Shown in pieces: positions 6,013 through 13,023 of a stretch of 20,614 bases of DNA. Origin of the DNA: Proteobacteria bacterium UBA6156 (lineage in GTDB: Bacteria > Pseudomonadota > Alphaproteobacteria > UBA2136 > UBA6156); contig DIUO01000037.1 in the NCBI GenBank assembly GCA_002422365.1, positions 25,105 through 45,718 on the forward strand, in the 5' to 3' direction. Position 1 is the first letter of the stretch; each line of letters begins with the position of its first letter. The position numbers and the translations under genes were made by a program. The notes under the pieces are model-generated. The model saw only the letters and a program-made list of their open reading frames with translations, was not told the origin of the DNA and ran no database searches.

Positions 6013-7647
6013 TTACTTTTTAGCTTTGCCTTTGGCCACTTTGGTGGCGGCTTCGGTGGTGGTGGCCGCTTTTTTGGTTTCGGTGCCACGGGCTTTGGCG
6101 GCCAGGGTGGCGTCGGCGGGGTCGAAGCTGTTTTTAGCCGAGGTGATGGCGTCTTTCAGCGTTTCTTCCAGCTCGGCCGTCAGTTCGCCCTTGGTATCGA
6201 GCTCGGTGAGCAGTTTAGCGTAGCTGCTGCGGAGGATTTCCAGCAGGTGGGCTTCGAACACCGTGACGTGCTTGGGCTCGATGTCGTCCAGATACCCTTT
6301 GGTACCGGCGTAGATGCCGACCACTTGCTCGCTTACACGCAGCGGCTGGTATTGCTTTTGCTTGAGGAGCTCGGTGAGGCGTTCGCCACGCGAGAGCAGC
6401 TTGCGGGTGGAGGCGTCGAGGTCGGAGGCAAACTGGCTGAAGGCGGCCATTTCGCGGTATTGGGCGAGGTCGAGGCGCATGGTGCCTGCGAGCTTTTTCA
6501 TCGCTTTGGTTTGGGCCGAACCGCCCACGCGCGACACCGACAGACCGACGTTAATGGCCGGGCGCACACCGGAGTAGAACAGGTCGGACTCCAGGAAGAT
6601 TTGGCCATCGGTAATGGAGATGACGTTGGTGGGAATATAGGCCGAAACGTCGCCTGCCTGGGTTTCGATAATCGGCAGCGCGGTGAGGGATCCGCCGCCG
6701 AGATCGTCGGACAATTTGGCGGCGCGTTCCAGCAGACGGCTGTGGAGGTAGAAGACGTCTCCCGGATAGGCTTCGCGGCCCGGCGGGCGGCGCAGCAGCA
6801 GCGACATTTGGCGGTAGGCCACGGCTTGCTTGGAGAGGTCGTCGTACACAATCAGCGCGTGCATGCCGTTGTCGCGGAAGTATTCGGCCATGGCGCAGCC
6901 CGCGTAGGGGGCGATGAACTGCATGGGGGCGGGGTCGGACGCGGTGGCGGCGACGACGATGGTGTAGTCCAGCGCGCCCGCGTTGCGGAGTTTTTCCACC
7001 ACCTGGGCGACGGTAGAGCGCTTTTGGCCGATGGCGACGTAGACGCAGAAGACGGGTTTGTCGCCCTTGTGGGTGCCTGCCTGGTTGATGATGGCATCAA
7101 TCGCGACGGCGGTTTTGCCGGTTTGGCGGTCGCCGATGATGAGCTCCCGCTGGCCACGGCCGATGGGCACGAGGGCGTCGATGGCTTTGAGGCCGGTTTG
7201 GAGAGGTTCGTGCACCGATTTACGGGCGATGATGCCGGGTGCGATGACTTCGACTTTGGCGGTGGTTTTCGCTTTCAGCGGGCCACGGCCATCGATGGGG
7301 TTGCCGAGGGCGTCGACCACGCGGCCGAGGAGTTCTTTGCCGGTGGGCACCGAGACGATTTCTTTGCTGCGCTTGACGAGGTCGCCTTCTTTAATGGTGC
7401 GGTCGTCGCCGAAGATAACCACGCCGACATGGTCTTCATCGAGGTTGAGGGCCATGCCCTGAATGTTACCGGGGAAGGTGACCATTTCTCCGGCTTGCAC
7501 GCCGGAGAGGCCGTGGACGCGGGCGACGCCGTCTCCGACCGACAGGACTTGACCGGCTTCTTCCGGCTTGGTGTCGGTGTTGAAGGCGGCGATTTGATCC
7601 TTCAGGACCTTGGTGACCTCGGATGCGCGGAGGGTTTCGGTGCTCAT
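6013..7647 (-). CDS. atpA: F1 ATP synthase alpha subunit with C-terminal extension
   Basis: The alpha subunit forms the hexameric head with beta and carries the non-catalytic nucleotide sites. Clear motifs are the P-loop GDRQTGKT (lysine near residue 178), YVAIGQKRSTVAQ, ALIVYDDLSKQAVAYRQMSL, RRPPGREAYPGDVFYLHSRL and PTNVISITDGQIFLESDLF. A strong AGGGAG ribosome site (complement at 7653-7658) precedes the ATG. The protein has 544 residues against the usual 505-515. The extra 30 or so residues are a C-terminal tail rich in Lys, Ala and Thr (KKAATTTEAATKVAKGKAKK). It follows atpH in the same direction across a 77-base gap containing TCGTGTTT repeats. The usual next gene, atpG, is absent; two opposite-strand genes come first. 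Confidence 0.97.
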   Translation of the reverse strand: MSTETLRASEVTKVLKDQIAAFNTDTKPEEAGQVLSVGDGVARVHGLSGVQAGEMVTFPGNIQGMALNLDEDHVGVVIFGDDRTIKEGDLVKRSKEIVSVPTGKELLGRVVDALGNPIDGRGPLKAKTTAKVEVIAPGIIARKSVHEPLQTGLKAIDALVPIGRGQRELIIGDRQTGKTAVAIDAIINQAGTHKGDKPVFCVYVAIGQKRSTVAQVVEKLRNAGALDYTIVVAATASDPAPMQFIAPYAGCAMAEYFRDNGMHALIVYDDLSKQAVAYRQMSLLLRRPPGREAYPGDVFYLHSRLLERAAKLSDDLGGGSLTALPIIETQAGDVSAYIPTNVISITDGQIFLESDLFYSGVRPAINVGLSVSRVGGSAQTKAMKKLAGTMRLDLAQYREMAAFSQFASDLDASTRKLLSRGERLTELLKQKQYQPLRVSEQVVGIYAGTKGYLDDIEPKHVTVFEAHLLEILRSSYAKLLTELDTKGELTAELEETLKDAITSAKNSFDPADATLAAKARGTETKKAATTTEAATKVAKGKAKK

Positions 7648-7664
7648 GGTGTTCTCCCTAATTC

Positions 7665-7688
7665 TCGTGTTTTCGTGTTTTCGTGTTT
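7665..7688. repeat. Three tandem copies of TCGTGTTT between atpH and atpA
   Basis: The perfect 8-base unit TCGTGTTT occupies 7665-7672, 7673-7680 and 7681-7688. It lies in the atpH-atpA gap, just upstream of the atpA ribosome site. The GTGTTT core recurs in the array at 17924-17959 after the histidine kinase gene. Confidence 0.85.
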
Positions 7689-7724
7689 AGTATTTTGCTG
7701 TTTTGGTTTGGGTATTTATAGTAA

Positions 7725-8279
7725 TTATTGGCTGTGGCGCTGGTTTATGGCGTTGCGCAGGCGGGTTTCCAGCCGGGCGATGCTACCCGCGAGAGAGGCA
7801 TCCCACACCTGGCCGCCAAAGAAGGCACGGAAACCGCCTTTGAGGCGGGCGTCGAGCGATTCGTTCAGGCGGATATCGGCGGACTTGGTGTAGCGCTGGA
7901 TGGTTTGAGTGATGCTGGTGCGTTGCGCGGCGGTAAGCGGCGCAGCACTGCTGACCTGCACGTGGGTGATGCCGCTGGCGGAGTCGGTTAATGCAAGATA
8001 CGCCGAAAGCATGGCAGGCAGGCAGGCCAAACGGTTGTTAGCCGCCAGCACACCCAGCGTGTTGGCCAATACCTGCGGCGCCTGCACCGCCTTGGCCATG
8101 CCCGCCGCCAACTGGCTGCGCTGGGCGGGGGTGAGGCGCGGGTTGGCAAGGCTGGTGGCCAGGGCGGAGTCGCTCAGGGCGGTGCCGAGGGCCTGCACTG
8201 CCGCTGTAACGGCGGCTTGCTGTTTGTGCTCGGCCGTTAGCGCAAACAAGGCCTTGGCGTAGCGGGTGGCGGCGGTCAT
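7725..8279 (-). CDS. atpH: F1 ATP synthase delta subunit
   Basis: The delta subunit (OSCP equivalent) sits on top of F1 and ties the head to the peripheral stalk. At 184 residues it has the normal length. The N-terminal domain begins TAATRYAKALFALTAEHKQQ, and the conserved NRL of the family is present (LAANNRLACLPAML). The C-terminal part carries IRLNESLDARLKGGFRAFFG followed by WDASLAGSIARLETRL, which matches the family's GG---G--V-D-S--G-L--L signature. It is the first F1 gene of the cluster, as expected, and is divergent from hemH across a 124-base gap. Its ribosome site is only a weak GGGGAAA. Confidence 0.93.
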   Translation of the reverse strand: MTAATRYAKALFALTAEHKQQAAVTAAVQALGTALSDSALATSLANPRLTPAQRSQLAAGMAKAVQAPQVLANTLGVLAANNRLACLPAMLSAYLALTDSASGITHVQVSSAAPLTAAQRTSITQTIQRYTKSADIRLNESLDARLKGGFRAFFGGQVWDASLAGSIARLETRLRNAINQRHSQ

Positions 8280-8403
8280 GCGTGTGTTTTCCCCACAAAA
8301 TTTATACTATTCTTTCAGGCCTAGTGGCCGCGCGCTTTTTGGCATGGTAGATAAGGGCTGTCAAGAAACCTGTATCTGGAACAGCTGTTAAGAAAGCATA
8401 TAC

Positions 8404-9513
8404 ATGAAGACCCCCGCCGCCAACCACCCCCCTGCCCTGCCCGCCCGCCACCCGCAGGCCGCCGCCTTTGGCAAGATGGGCGTGTTGTTGGTGAACCTGG
8501 GCACGCCGGATGCCACCGACTACTGGAGCATACGCCGCTACCTGAAGGAATTTTTGAGCGACCCGCGCGTAATTGAGATACCGAAGGTGATTTGGTGGTT
8601 TATTCTCAACCTGATTATTCTGACTTTTCGGCCCAAGAAAACCGGCCATGCCTATGCGCAGATTTGGGACAAAGCCCGCAACGCCAGCCCGCTGCGGGTG
8701 ATAACCGAAGACCAGGTGGCGGGTTTGCGGGAGAGATTCCCCGACCTGGTGGTGGAGCACGGCATGCGCTACGGCAACCCCAGCCTGGCGGCGGGCATGG
8801 AAGCCCTGCGCGACCAAGGCGTGACCAAAGTGCTGGTGGCGCCGCTTTACCCGCAATATAGCGCCGCCACCACCGCCACGGTGGTGGACAAGATTAGCGA
8901 CTGGATGCGCACCCAGCGCTGGCAGCCGACGTTGCGGTATTTGCCGCCCTATTATGACCACCCGGCGTACATTGGGGCGCTGGCGGCGAGCATTAAGGCG
9001 CATATCGAGGGGTTGGCGGTGAAGCCGGATGTGGTTGTGGCGAGTTTTCATGGCCTGCCGCTGGTGAACTGCCACAAAGGCGACACCTATTATTGCCACA
9101 GCCATAAAACCGCGCGTTTGCTGGCCGAGGCGCTGGGCAGCGCCTTTGTGAAGGACGTGGCAGAGCTGGATGGCCGTGTGGGCAAAGGTGAGACGTTGCG
9201 CAAAGGGCGGGGTGTGCCGCCGCTGCTGATGGTCTTCCAGAGCCGCTTTGGGGCGCAGGAATGGCTGAAGCCCTATTTTGCCGTGGCGATTGAGGAGCTG
9301 CCCGCCAAGGGATTTAAGAACGTGCTGATGGTGTGCCCGGGCTTTAGTGCCGACTGCGTGGAGACGCTGGAGGAAATTGGGATTGGCGGCCGCGAGGCCT
9401 TTATGGAAGCTGGAGGCGAGACCTATGACGTGGTGCCCTGCCTGAACGCCAGTGAAGTGGGTATGGACATGCTGGAGGGGATTGTGGAGATGGAGTTGAT
9501 GGGGTGGCGGTAG
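8404..9513 (+). CDS. hemH: Ferrochelatase
   Basis: HemH inserts Fe2+ into protoporphyrin IX, the last step of protohaem synthesis, at the inner face of the cytoplasmic membrane. Family motifs are VLLVNLGTPD, RRYLKEFLSDPRVIE, PLRVIT near the start of the core, GMRYGNPS, VAPLYPQYSAATTAT, the catalytic SFHGLP (His near residue 216), CHSHKTA, FQSRFGAQEWLKPY and GFSADCVETLEEI (Glu near 320). The protein has 369 residues, somewhat long for the family. The excess is an N-terminal Pro/Ala-rich leader of about 22 residues and an insertion, roughly residues 255-275, that includes GRVGKGETLRKGRG before the FQSRFG motif. The start ATG has only a weak purine-rich ribosome site; a Met at codon 25 is an alternative. 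Confidence 0.96.
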   Translation: MKTPAANHPPALPARHPQAAAFGKMGVLLVNLGTPDATDYWSIRRYLKEFLSDPRVIEIPKVIWWFILNLIILTFRPKKTGHAYAQIWDKARNASPLRVITEDQVAGLRERFPDLVVEHGMRYGNPSLAAGMEALRDQGVTKVLVAPLYPQYSAATTATVVDKISDWMRTQRWQPTLRYLPPYYDHPAYIGALAASIKAHIEGLAVKPDVVVASFHGLPLVNCHKGDTYYCHSHKTARLLAEALGSAFVKDVAELDGRVGKGETLRKGRGVPPLLMVFQSRFGAQEWLKPYFAVAIEELPAKGFKNVLMVCPGFSADCVETLEEIGIGGREAFMEAGGETYDVVPCLNASEVGMDMLEGIVEMELMGWR

Positions 9514-9538
9514 GTTAGGTACTTGCGCGGTTTTTTTG

Positions 9539-9567
9539 TTGCATCCCCCCTCCTCTTTTAGTATACA
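9539..9567 (+). promoter_or_regulatory. Candidate promoter of the 60-residue gene
   Basis: TTGCAT (9539-9544) is followed after 17 bases by TATACA (9562-9567), 33 bases before the start codon at 9600. The -35 box is weak. The -10 region is the first AT-rich patch after hemH, consistent with an independent small transcript. Confidence 0.35.
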
Positions 9568-9599
9568 ATAAATCCAATTCAATAAGAAGAGAGAGAAAC

Positions 9600-9782
9600 A
9601 TGATAAAGTTTATTTCCAAACAAGGGCATCAGATGCCCACTCACGAGCAGATTTCGGCGCGTGAGGGGGATGCCCTGAAGCGGGTGGGACTGCGGGTGTT
9701 CAGCCAACCGGCCCGAGTGGAGACGGACGAACGCTGGCGGACTCACCCTGACCCCATTCGGGTTTTCAAGCGCCGGAAGTAG
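9600..9782 (+). CDS. Small basic hypothetical protein
   Basis: The protein has 60 residues and I do not recognise it. The start ATG follows a purine-rich stretch (AAGAAGAGAGAGAAAC) that can act as a ribosome site. There is no signal peptide or membrane segment. The protein is basic and ends in RVFKRRK. A short segment with HEQISAREGDALKRVG could be helical. A strong terminator lies 20 bases after the stop, and a candidate promoter lies in front, so it looks like a free-standing small gene. The alternative is that it is a chance frame within a short transcript, but the flanking signals favour a real gene. Confidence 0.6.
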   Translation: MIKFISKQGHQMPTHEQISAREGDALKRVGLRVFSQPARVETDERWRTHPDPIRVFKRRK

Positions 9783-9802
9783 GGCGCGACAACGCTATAT
9801 GA

Positions 9803-9833
9803 GGCCGCCCGGTGGGCGGCCTTGGTTGTTTTG
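9803..9833 (+). terminator. Intrinsic terminator after the 60-residue gene
   Basis: GGCCGCCC (9803-9810) pairs perfectly with GGGCGGCC (9814-9821) around a GGT loop, followed by the T-rich TTGGTTGTTTT. It lies 20 bases after the stop codon at 9782. Confidence 0.85.
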
Positions 9834-9841
9834 GGTAGACA

Positions 9842-9871
9842 TTGACGAAAGAAAGTACTTTGACGTATACA
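9842..9871 (+). promoter_or_regulatory. Candidate promoter of the DUF3307-like gene
   Basis: TTGACG (9842-9847) is followed after 18 bases by TATACA (9866-9871). A second TTGACG copy lies at 9860-9865. The pair sits just behind the preceding terminator and 32 bases before the start codon at 9904, a sensible promoter position. Confidence 0.42.
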
Positions 9872-9903
9872 TAATCAGGCATTTCGCCAATGAGGAGTAA
9901 AAT

Positions 9904-10281
9904 ATGGCCTCCCTTCCTTTTCTCGTTGGCCTGTATGTGCTTTTTCAGGCCAAGCATTTCTTCTGTGACTACCCATTGCAGCGGCCGTGGATGCTGGCCA
10001 AGGGCAAGCGCTCCGGGTGGTTTCTGCCCCTGCTGGCCCACGCCTTGGTGCACGCCACCGGCACGCTGATGATTTGCATTGTGGTGGCGCCGGGCTTTTG
10101 GTGGCTGGCGCTGGTTGACCTGGTGGTGCATGCCACGGTTGACCGCATTAAGGCCCACCCGGACTTGGGCGGGCAGTGGAGCACCGAGCGGCCTTACTTC
10201 TGGTGGGCTTTCGGGCTTGACCAGGCGGCGCACCACCTGACGCATTTCGGCTTCATTGTGGTCATTCTGACCAACCTGTAA
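9904..10281 (+). CDS. DUF3307-like membrane protein
   Basis: The protein has 125 residues and three to four hydrophobic segments. It starts six bases after a GAGGAG ribosome site (9892-9897). The N-terminus LYVLFQAKHFFCDYPLQ followed by MLAKGK fits the F--KH---D--LQ pattern of the DUF3307 family. Next comes LLAHALVHATGT, then ALVDLVVHATVDRIKAH, and near the end FGLDQAAHHLTHFGFIVVI. The recurrent His and Asp residues at membrane edges (KH---D, LAHALVH, D-VVH---D, LDQ--HH) are a hallmark of that family and might bind metal. This is a family-level assignment from memory and the biochemical role is unknown. It is flanked by its own candidate promoter and terminator. Confidence 0.8.
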   Translation: MASLPFLVGLYVLFQAKHFFCDYPLQRPWMLAKGKRSGWFLPLLAHALVHATGTLMICIVVAPGFWWLALVDLVVHATVDRIKAHPDLGGQWSTERPYFWWAFGLDQAAHHLTHFGFIVVILTNL

Positions 10282-10298
10282 AGCCCAGCGAAGACGAA

Positions 10299-10327
10299 CG
10301 CCGCCCTACGGGGCGGCGGTTTTTTTG
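10299..10327 (+). terminator. Intrinsic terminator after the DUF3307-like gene
   Basis: CGCCGCCC (10299-10306) pairs with GGGCGGCG (10311-10318) around a TACG loop, then G and seven T. This is a textbook intrinsic terminator 17 bases after the stop at 10281. Confidence 0.93.
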
Positions 10328-10342
10328 ATTGTTATGATATGC

Positions 10343-10750
10343 CTAAATTACATTGTGCTGGGAGCCGTGGTTGACGGCTTGGAGTTTGTTGCCTTCGGGG
10401 TCGCGGACGTAGGCGGCGTAGTATTCGGGGTGATAGAGAGGGCGCACGCCGGGGGCGCCTTCTGAGATGCCGCCGTGAGCCAGGGCGGCGGCATGGAAGG
10501 CATCGACCGCCGCGCGGCTGGGAGCAACCAGCGCCACATGCCAGCCATTGCCCGCGTGGGGTGGCTGACCGTTAAAGGGGTGCATGACCCAGAGCTGGGC
10601 GGGGCCGTCTTCTGGCCCTCCTGCCAGGGCGTAACCGAGAGAATCGTCGAACGTATAGCGCCGGATGATGCCGAGAGGGGCCAACGCGGCGTCGTAGAAG
10701 GCCATGGCTGCGGGGATGTTGCTGACGCCGAGGGTGACGTGGGAGAGCAT
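10343..10750 (-). CDS. VOC-fold (glyoxalase/dioxygenase superfamily) protein
   Basis: This single-module protein of 135 residues has the vicinal oxygen chelate fold. The N-terminal strand is MLSHVTLGVSNIPAAMAFYD, with a likely metal His at position 4. A second beta-alpha repeat begins at WHVALVAPSRAAVDAFHAAA, and the C-terminal strand AYVRDPEGNKLQAV carries the conserved glutamate. Proteins of this size dimerise and include glyoxalase I-like, bleomycin/fosfomycin resistance-like and many uncharacterised enzymes; the substrate cannot be told. The start at 10750 is chosen because AAGGA lies seven bases upstream and because the VOC strand begins there. A longer frame to 10792 adds 14 residues without family support. 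It follows the MFS gene in the same direction after 47 bases, so the two may be cotranscribed. Confidence 0.88.
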   Translation of the reverse strand: MLSHVTLGVSNIPAAMAFYDAALAPLGIIRRYTFDDSLGYALAGGPEDGPAQLWVMHPFNGQPPHAGNGWHVALVAPSRAAVDAFHAAALAHGGISEGAPGVRPLYHPEYYAAYVRDPEGNKLQAVNHGSQHNVI

Positions 10751-10757
10751 GGGGGAG

Positions 10758-10762
10758 TCCTT
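10758..10762 (-). promoter_or_regulatory. Shine-Dalgarno AAGGA deciding the VOC start
   Basis: On the minus strand AAGGA is read from 10762 to 10758, seven bases before the ATG at 10750. It supports the internal start rather than the longer frame beginning at 10792. Confidence 0.65.
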
Positions 10763-10797
10763 TGATGATACTTTGACGTTAGGGGGATGCATTTGTT

Positions 10798-11955
10798 TTA
10801 AGTAAAAATCACTCTTTGTTTTTCGTAACCGTACAACAGCGCCACCATAGCGGCGTTAGCAACAGGAGCCACCAACATTATCCATTCCGGCATGCTTCCT
10901 CCATGGAGATAAGCTACCCCACAACTTAGTGCAACAATGAGCGTTGCTCCCAAACTATGGCTCATATGAAGTGTTGCGACGACCTCGCCCGCACGTTCGG
11001 TGCATAGGCTTGCTGACGCCGATTTTCGCCATTGGTCCAGCATTGTCTGTGATACTTTGGCTAAGACCAGTGCCCCGGCCACAACCAGAGGCAAAGCGAA
11101 TATCTCGAGTTGAGTTGTTAAATATAAAACAATCCAGGCCGCCACGCTAAGGGTGCCCAGCCCTAACAAGGCATATACATGACGTGCGTCGTAGATTTTA
11201 CCCATTATCGGAGACATGATCAGAGCTATTAGCGAAATGGCGATTGCCAACCAGCCACTCTTGGAACCGGAGGCTACGATCAACGGTGCTAAAATCACGA
11301 TCTCATTTGCCATGGAATGATTTGCCAAAAATACGCGCATAGGAACAGGTGCGCGTTGGATTTTCAGACGTGCATCCCTTGGCTCATCCTGGTCGGCCAT
11401 AGGAACAATCATCAACAGCAGAGCAGCCAGCACACTCATCGCTGACCCCGCTATGAGCGCATTGGCACCGGGCGATATTAGGTTGGCGGCAACTATCAGT
11501 GCCGATGTCAGCGAGCCTAGGGCATATGCAAACTCGTTTCCTGCCATCAACTTACCTGCCTGTGATGACGCGTGCGCGTAGACCATGCGCGAGGAACACC
11601 CGAAAAACAAAGAGCTGCCCAAACCGGCGGCTATGCCTCCCGGCCAAATCCATTCCGGCCCCAAAAGCGGTAATGTGAGACCCGAAGCCCGCATTAAAAG
11701 TCCCATGGCTCCGATCGCCTGTGTGACATTGAAACGCCCGACCCATATGATGAATCGTCCTAATAGACACGCAATATGCACAACCAGCAACCAATAGATA
11801 CCCATTAAAGGGCTTTGATAATTCATTGCAATTAAAATGGGCGCATAGAGGAAGAGCATGCTGCTCCCTACATGGGCCACCGCCACGTGGGCTCTCAGTA
11901 AAATATGCTCTTTGTCCCATGTCATATTTTTTATTGTAGATCTTAATCCATTCAT
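10798..11955 (-). CDS. MFS-type multi-pass transporter
   Basis: The protein has 385 residues from the ATG at 11955 and about 11-12 hydrophobic segments, the size and layout of a compact major facilitator transporter. A central charged loop (DQDEPRDARLKIQR, near residues 190-205) divides two halves of similar length, as in that superfamily. In the second half MGKIYDARHVYALLG resembles the loop between two helices in MFS proteins. The substrate is not evident. The start is uncertain: the frame opens at a TTG (11961), ATG follows at 11955, and another Met at 11925 begins MTWDKEHILL. None has a clear ribosome site, and a terminator hairpin ends six bases before the ATG. Base composition is visibly more AT-rich than the neighbours, which suggests horizontal acquisition. 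Confidence 0.78.
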   Translation of the reverse strand: MNGLRSTIKNMTWDKEHILLRAHVAVAHVGSSMLFLYAPILIAMNYQSPLMGIYWLLVVHIACLLGRFIIWVGRFNVTQAIGAMGLLMRASGLTLPLLGPEWIWPGGIAAGLGSSLFFGCSSRMVYAHASSQAGKLMAGNEFAYALGSLTSALIVAANLISPGANALIAGSAMSVLAALLLMIVPMADQDEPRDARLKIQRAPVPMRVFLANHSMANEIVILAPLIVASGSKSGWLAIAISLIALIMSPIMGKIYDARHVYALLGLGTLSVAAWIVLYLTTQLEIFALPLVVAGALVLAKVSQTMLDQWRKSASASLCTERAGEVVATLHMSHSLGATLIVALSCGVAYLHGGSMPEWIMLVAPVANAAMVALLYGYEKQRVIFT

Positions 11956-11960
11956 AAACA

Positions 11961-11990
11961 AAAAATAACTGCCTGTTGGCAGTTATTTTT
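11961..11990 (-). terminator. Intrinsic terminator after the hydroxyacyl-CoA dehydrogenase gene
   Basis: A 13-bp perfect stem, AAAAATAACTGCC (11961-11973) with GGCAGTTATTTTT (11978-11990), closes a four-base loop and is followed on the minus strand by a T-run. It lies nine bases downstream of the dehydrogenase stop at 12000. It also abuts the start region of the next minus-strand gene, so that gene either has a promoter inside this hairpin or begins further downstream. Confidence 0.88.
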
Positions 11991-11999
11991 TTATGGTTT

Positions 12000-12899
12000 T
12001 TAGCGCGAAGGTTTGGGGTTGGCGGGGTCGGAGTAGTCGTAGAAGCCTCGGCCTGTTTTTTTGCCGAGCCAGCCTGCGTCGACGAACTTCACCAGCAGGG
12101 GGCAGGGGCGGTATTTGCTGTCGCCGAGTTCGTTGTGCAGCACGCGCATGATGGCGACACAGGTATCCAGCCCGATGAAGTCGGCCAGTTGCAGCGGGCC
12201 CATGGGGTGGCCTGCGCCGAGCTTGAGGGCGGTGTCGATACTGCGGACATCGGCGACGCCGTCTTGCAGGGCGTAGGCGGCTTCGTTCAGCATCGGCAGC
12301 AGAATGCGGTTGACGATGAAGCCGGGGACGTCTTCCGACGTGGCTACGGTTTTTCCCATTTTTTCGGCGACTTCCAGCACGCGCTCATACGTTTCGTGGC
12401 TGGTGGCCAGGCCACGGATGATTTCGACCAGCGCCATCATCGGTACGGGGTTCATGAAGTGCAGGCCGATGAATTGCTCCGGCCGTGAGGTGACGGCGGC
12501 CAGGCGGGTAATGGAGATGGAGGAGGTGTTGGAAGCGATGATGCAGTTTTTGGGGGCGATGGCGTCGACCTCTTTGAAGATCTTCTTCTTTACCTCTTCG
12601 TTTTCGGTCGCGGCTTCGATGATCAGCTGGCAGGTGTTGAGGTCGGCCATTTTAGTGCTGGTGTGCAGGCGGGATTCGGCGGCTTTTTTGTCGGCTTCGG
12701 TCATTTGGCCCTTCTGGATCTGGCGGTCCATGTTCTTGGCGATGGTGGCAAGGGCTTTTTCCAGTGAGGCCGGGTTGATGTCGACCATGGTGACGGTAAA
12801 GCCGTTTTGGGCGGCAACGTGCGCAATGCCGTTACCCATTTGCCCCGCGCCGATGATGCCGATGGAGGTGATGTCGGATGTGGATTTGCCTTTGGCCAT
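12000..12899 (-). CDS. hbd: 3-hydroxybutyryl-CoA dehydrogenase
   Basis: This soluble NAD(P)-dependent enzyme interconverts 3-hydroxybutyryl-CoA and acetoacetyl-CoA, in fatty acid beta-oxidation, butanoate or polyhydroxybutyrate-linked metabolism. It has 299 residues; the family usually has 280-295. The Rossmann signature is IGIIGAGQMGNGIAHVAA near residues 13-30, with the acidic MVDIN at the end of the second strand. The catalytic region shows IIEAATENEEVKKKIFKEVD, SNTSSISITRLA and GLHFMNPVPMMALVEIIRG. The C-terminal domain shows DVPGFIVNRILLPMLNEA, LGAGHPMGPLQLADFIGLD and KTGRGFYDY. The start at 12899 is supported by an AAGGGG ribosome site; the open frame extends far upstream, but only as an overlap with def. 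It is divergent from def across 124 bases. Confidence 0.96.
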   Translation of the reverse strand: MAKGKSTSDITSIGIIGAGQMGNGIAHVAAQNGFTVTMVDINPASLEKALATIAKNMDRQIQKGQMTEADKKAAESRLHTSTKMADLNTCQLIIEAATENEEVKKKIFKEVDAIAPKNCIIASNTSSISITRLAAVTSRPEQFIGLHFMNPVPMMALVEIIRGLATSHETYERVLEVAEKMGKTVATSEDVPGFIVNRILLPMLNEAAYALQDGVADVRSIDTALKLGAGHPMGPLQLADFIGLDTCVAIMRVLHNELGDSKYRPCPLLVKFVDAGWLGKKTGRGFYDYSDPANPKPSR

Positions 12900-13023
12900 G
12901 GGGTGCCCCTTTTTTATGTTGTTTGGCGTGCATGCGCTGTTGCGCGGAGTGTGCCATGGGAATTTGTGCTTTACCAGCCCCCTGCCCTTCTCTTTTGCCG
13001 TAAATTGCGTTAGATGCTGGTGT

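Noticed and set aside
5740..7893. A 717-codon open frame on the plus strand
   Set aside because: It covers atpA antisense and overlaps the real gene at 5544; low-complexity Gly/Val/Asp composition and no ribosome site.
8302..9582. A 426-codon minus-strand frame
   Set aside because: It is antisense to hemH, His/Gln-rich and without motif.
12304..13023. N-terminal extension of the def frame
   Set aside because: It is antisense to the dehydrogenase gene; deformylase homology begins at MTTTPDLYP.
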